From Cladopsammia gracilis (lineage: Eukaryota; Cnidaria; Anthozoa; Scleractinia; Dendrophylliidae), in the NCBI GenBank assembly GCA_022457155.1, contig JAJGOT010000211.1, positions 741,501 to 805,500 of the forward strand: 64,000 nucleotides of DNA. The letters are read 5' to 3'. Positions within the stretch are counted from its first letter, which is position 1. The number at the start of each line of letters is the position of its first letter. The translations under genes and the position numbers were made by a program. The notes beneath the pieces are model-generated. The model had not been told where the DNA came from and did not search any database. It saw only the letters and a list, made by a program, of their open reading frames with translations. Positions 62,986 to 64,000 of this stretch are shown one piece after another.

Positions 62986-64000
62986 AAGAGCCAATCCGTG
63001 AATAAGAAACGCTGACGCGTAACGCAATATTGCGGTAAGCTTATGTTTTCACACTGACTCGGTTCAATATTTTTTTTAAAATTAAACCTAATGATTTCTG
63101 ACAAACGCAAAAAGAAAAATACGGTACATCACTTACATAATGTCCAGTTTGAGGAAGAAAGAAAAAAAAAGAGGCGGCAGGAGCGAGGCTCGAATCTGGG
63201 AACTTTCAGCTGTAAGTCCGCGCTTTATACCACTCGGCCACCGTGATCACTGGCTTGGAACAGGATAAATTTAATTACTTAAGGGTTCATACGCATCAAA
63301 ACGTGTGTCTCGGTTGAAAAATCCTTTTAGATCGATTTTATCGTTGCATTAAAGACTCGAAATACGAAACATCTTGAAGCTTATTGTTATTTATATTCGT
63401 TTACAACAATTTAGTTATTGTTATCGCTGAATTCACGTTATTCTTGTTATAAAACGTATTCGTAACAAACATTACGTCACAAAGTTACAGCTGATGGAAG
63501 GAGCGAGTGAGCGAGCGAGTGACTCATTTGCATATCTGTCTTCGTTGCCGATAACCCGTTCATTACGCATGCGCGTATTCACGGGTTAAAAAACGGTTTG
63601 TTATTCAAACAAGAGGCTACACTTAGCCTATACTCATGCGCATGAGACTGTAAGACGCGTTGATTGACGTTACCAATTTTTTGTGCTCGCTTTTAATATT
63701 TAATTTATTGATTCCCGATCAAATCCACACTCGTCTATTACTTTCCAAGTCGTGAATTATTTCTGTTACATTTGAAAAGACTACTTGAAAAAATAGGCAG
63801 TCGCGGACATGCTGTGAAAAGAAAATTGATAATCAATATAAAGACTTAGTTTTCCTGTGTTACTAAATCGCATGCAACCGGTGTAAAATGGATTATTCCT
63901 GAAAAAATCCTCCCACCCCCCGACGGATGCAATATTTTTTGCCCCTCCCCGCCCGGATTTCCCGACCGGGCCGACCAACCCTCGCACCTCGATTTTTAAC
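62986..64000. other. upstream flank of the opsin, no gene seen
   Basis: Contains the SINE fragment at 63168-63255. A GC-rich stretch at about 63910-63990 (CCCGACCGGGCCGACCAACC) may be the end of another repeat cut by the window edge. Confidence 0.6.
63168..63255 (-). repeat. tRNA-derived SINE fragment
   Basis: On the minus strand: A box TGGCCGAGTGGTATAAAGCG and B box GATTCGAGCC, followed by a long T-run (A-run on plus). The acceptor stem does not pair properly, so it is not an intact tRNA gene. Confidence 0.5.

Noticed and set aside
63168..63255. tRNA gene on the minus strand
   Set aside because: A- and B-box motifs present, but no paired acceptor stem; more likely a SINE remnant.

Overview
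This is a eukaryotic, AT-rich, intron-rich and repeat-rich stretch, best read as the genome of an anthozoan cnidarian, most likely a stony coral. The reasons are an animal-type Rap-GAP scaffold gene (SIPA1L/SPAR family) with 22 short exons, a one-exon opsin of invertebrate type, a CNPPD1 gene, (TTAGGG)n telomere-type sequence, and many short palindromic elements, including a G-run-bounded family I associate with hexacorals. No prokaryotic, viral or CRISPR content was seen.

Layout. Positions 80-36942 (minus strand) hold one gene. Its exons can be joined by splice sites and phase into an uninterrupted 1706-codon SIPA1L-like protein: N-terminal region, Rap-GAP domain with asparagine thumb, PDZ domain, long disordered segment and C-terminal coiled coil. 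The gene has three phase-compatible first exons and an optional 210-nt cassette. After about 3 kb of divergent intergenic DNA, positions 39987-50374 (plus strand) hold a 9-exon CNPPD1 gene (cyclin-like, 438 codons), with one GC-AG intron. Positions 50500-64000 hold two copies of an opsin segment on the minus strand. The intact copy (61757-62788) keeps the retinal-binding lysine. The other copy (53003-53745) has lost its first membrane helix and has a frameshifted tail. A 2.66-kb inverted-repeat element with a second one nested inside it sits next to the damaged copy.

Between the exons are at least a dozen families of short inverted-repeat elements. The most striking are a family with an internal 88-bp tandem repeat at eleven loci, a palindromic element carrying telomere repeats, and two tRNA-promoter-bearing elements whose outer flanks are palindromic but differ between copies. 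The three genes have no obvious shared pathway: SIPA1L proteins act on Rap GTPases at the cytoskeleton and membrane, CNPPD1 is a cyclin-fold protein of poorly known role, and opsins are light receptors.

All exon joins come from reading splice consensus and phase by eye; no transcript or alignment was available.
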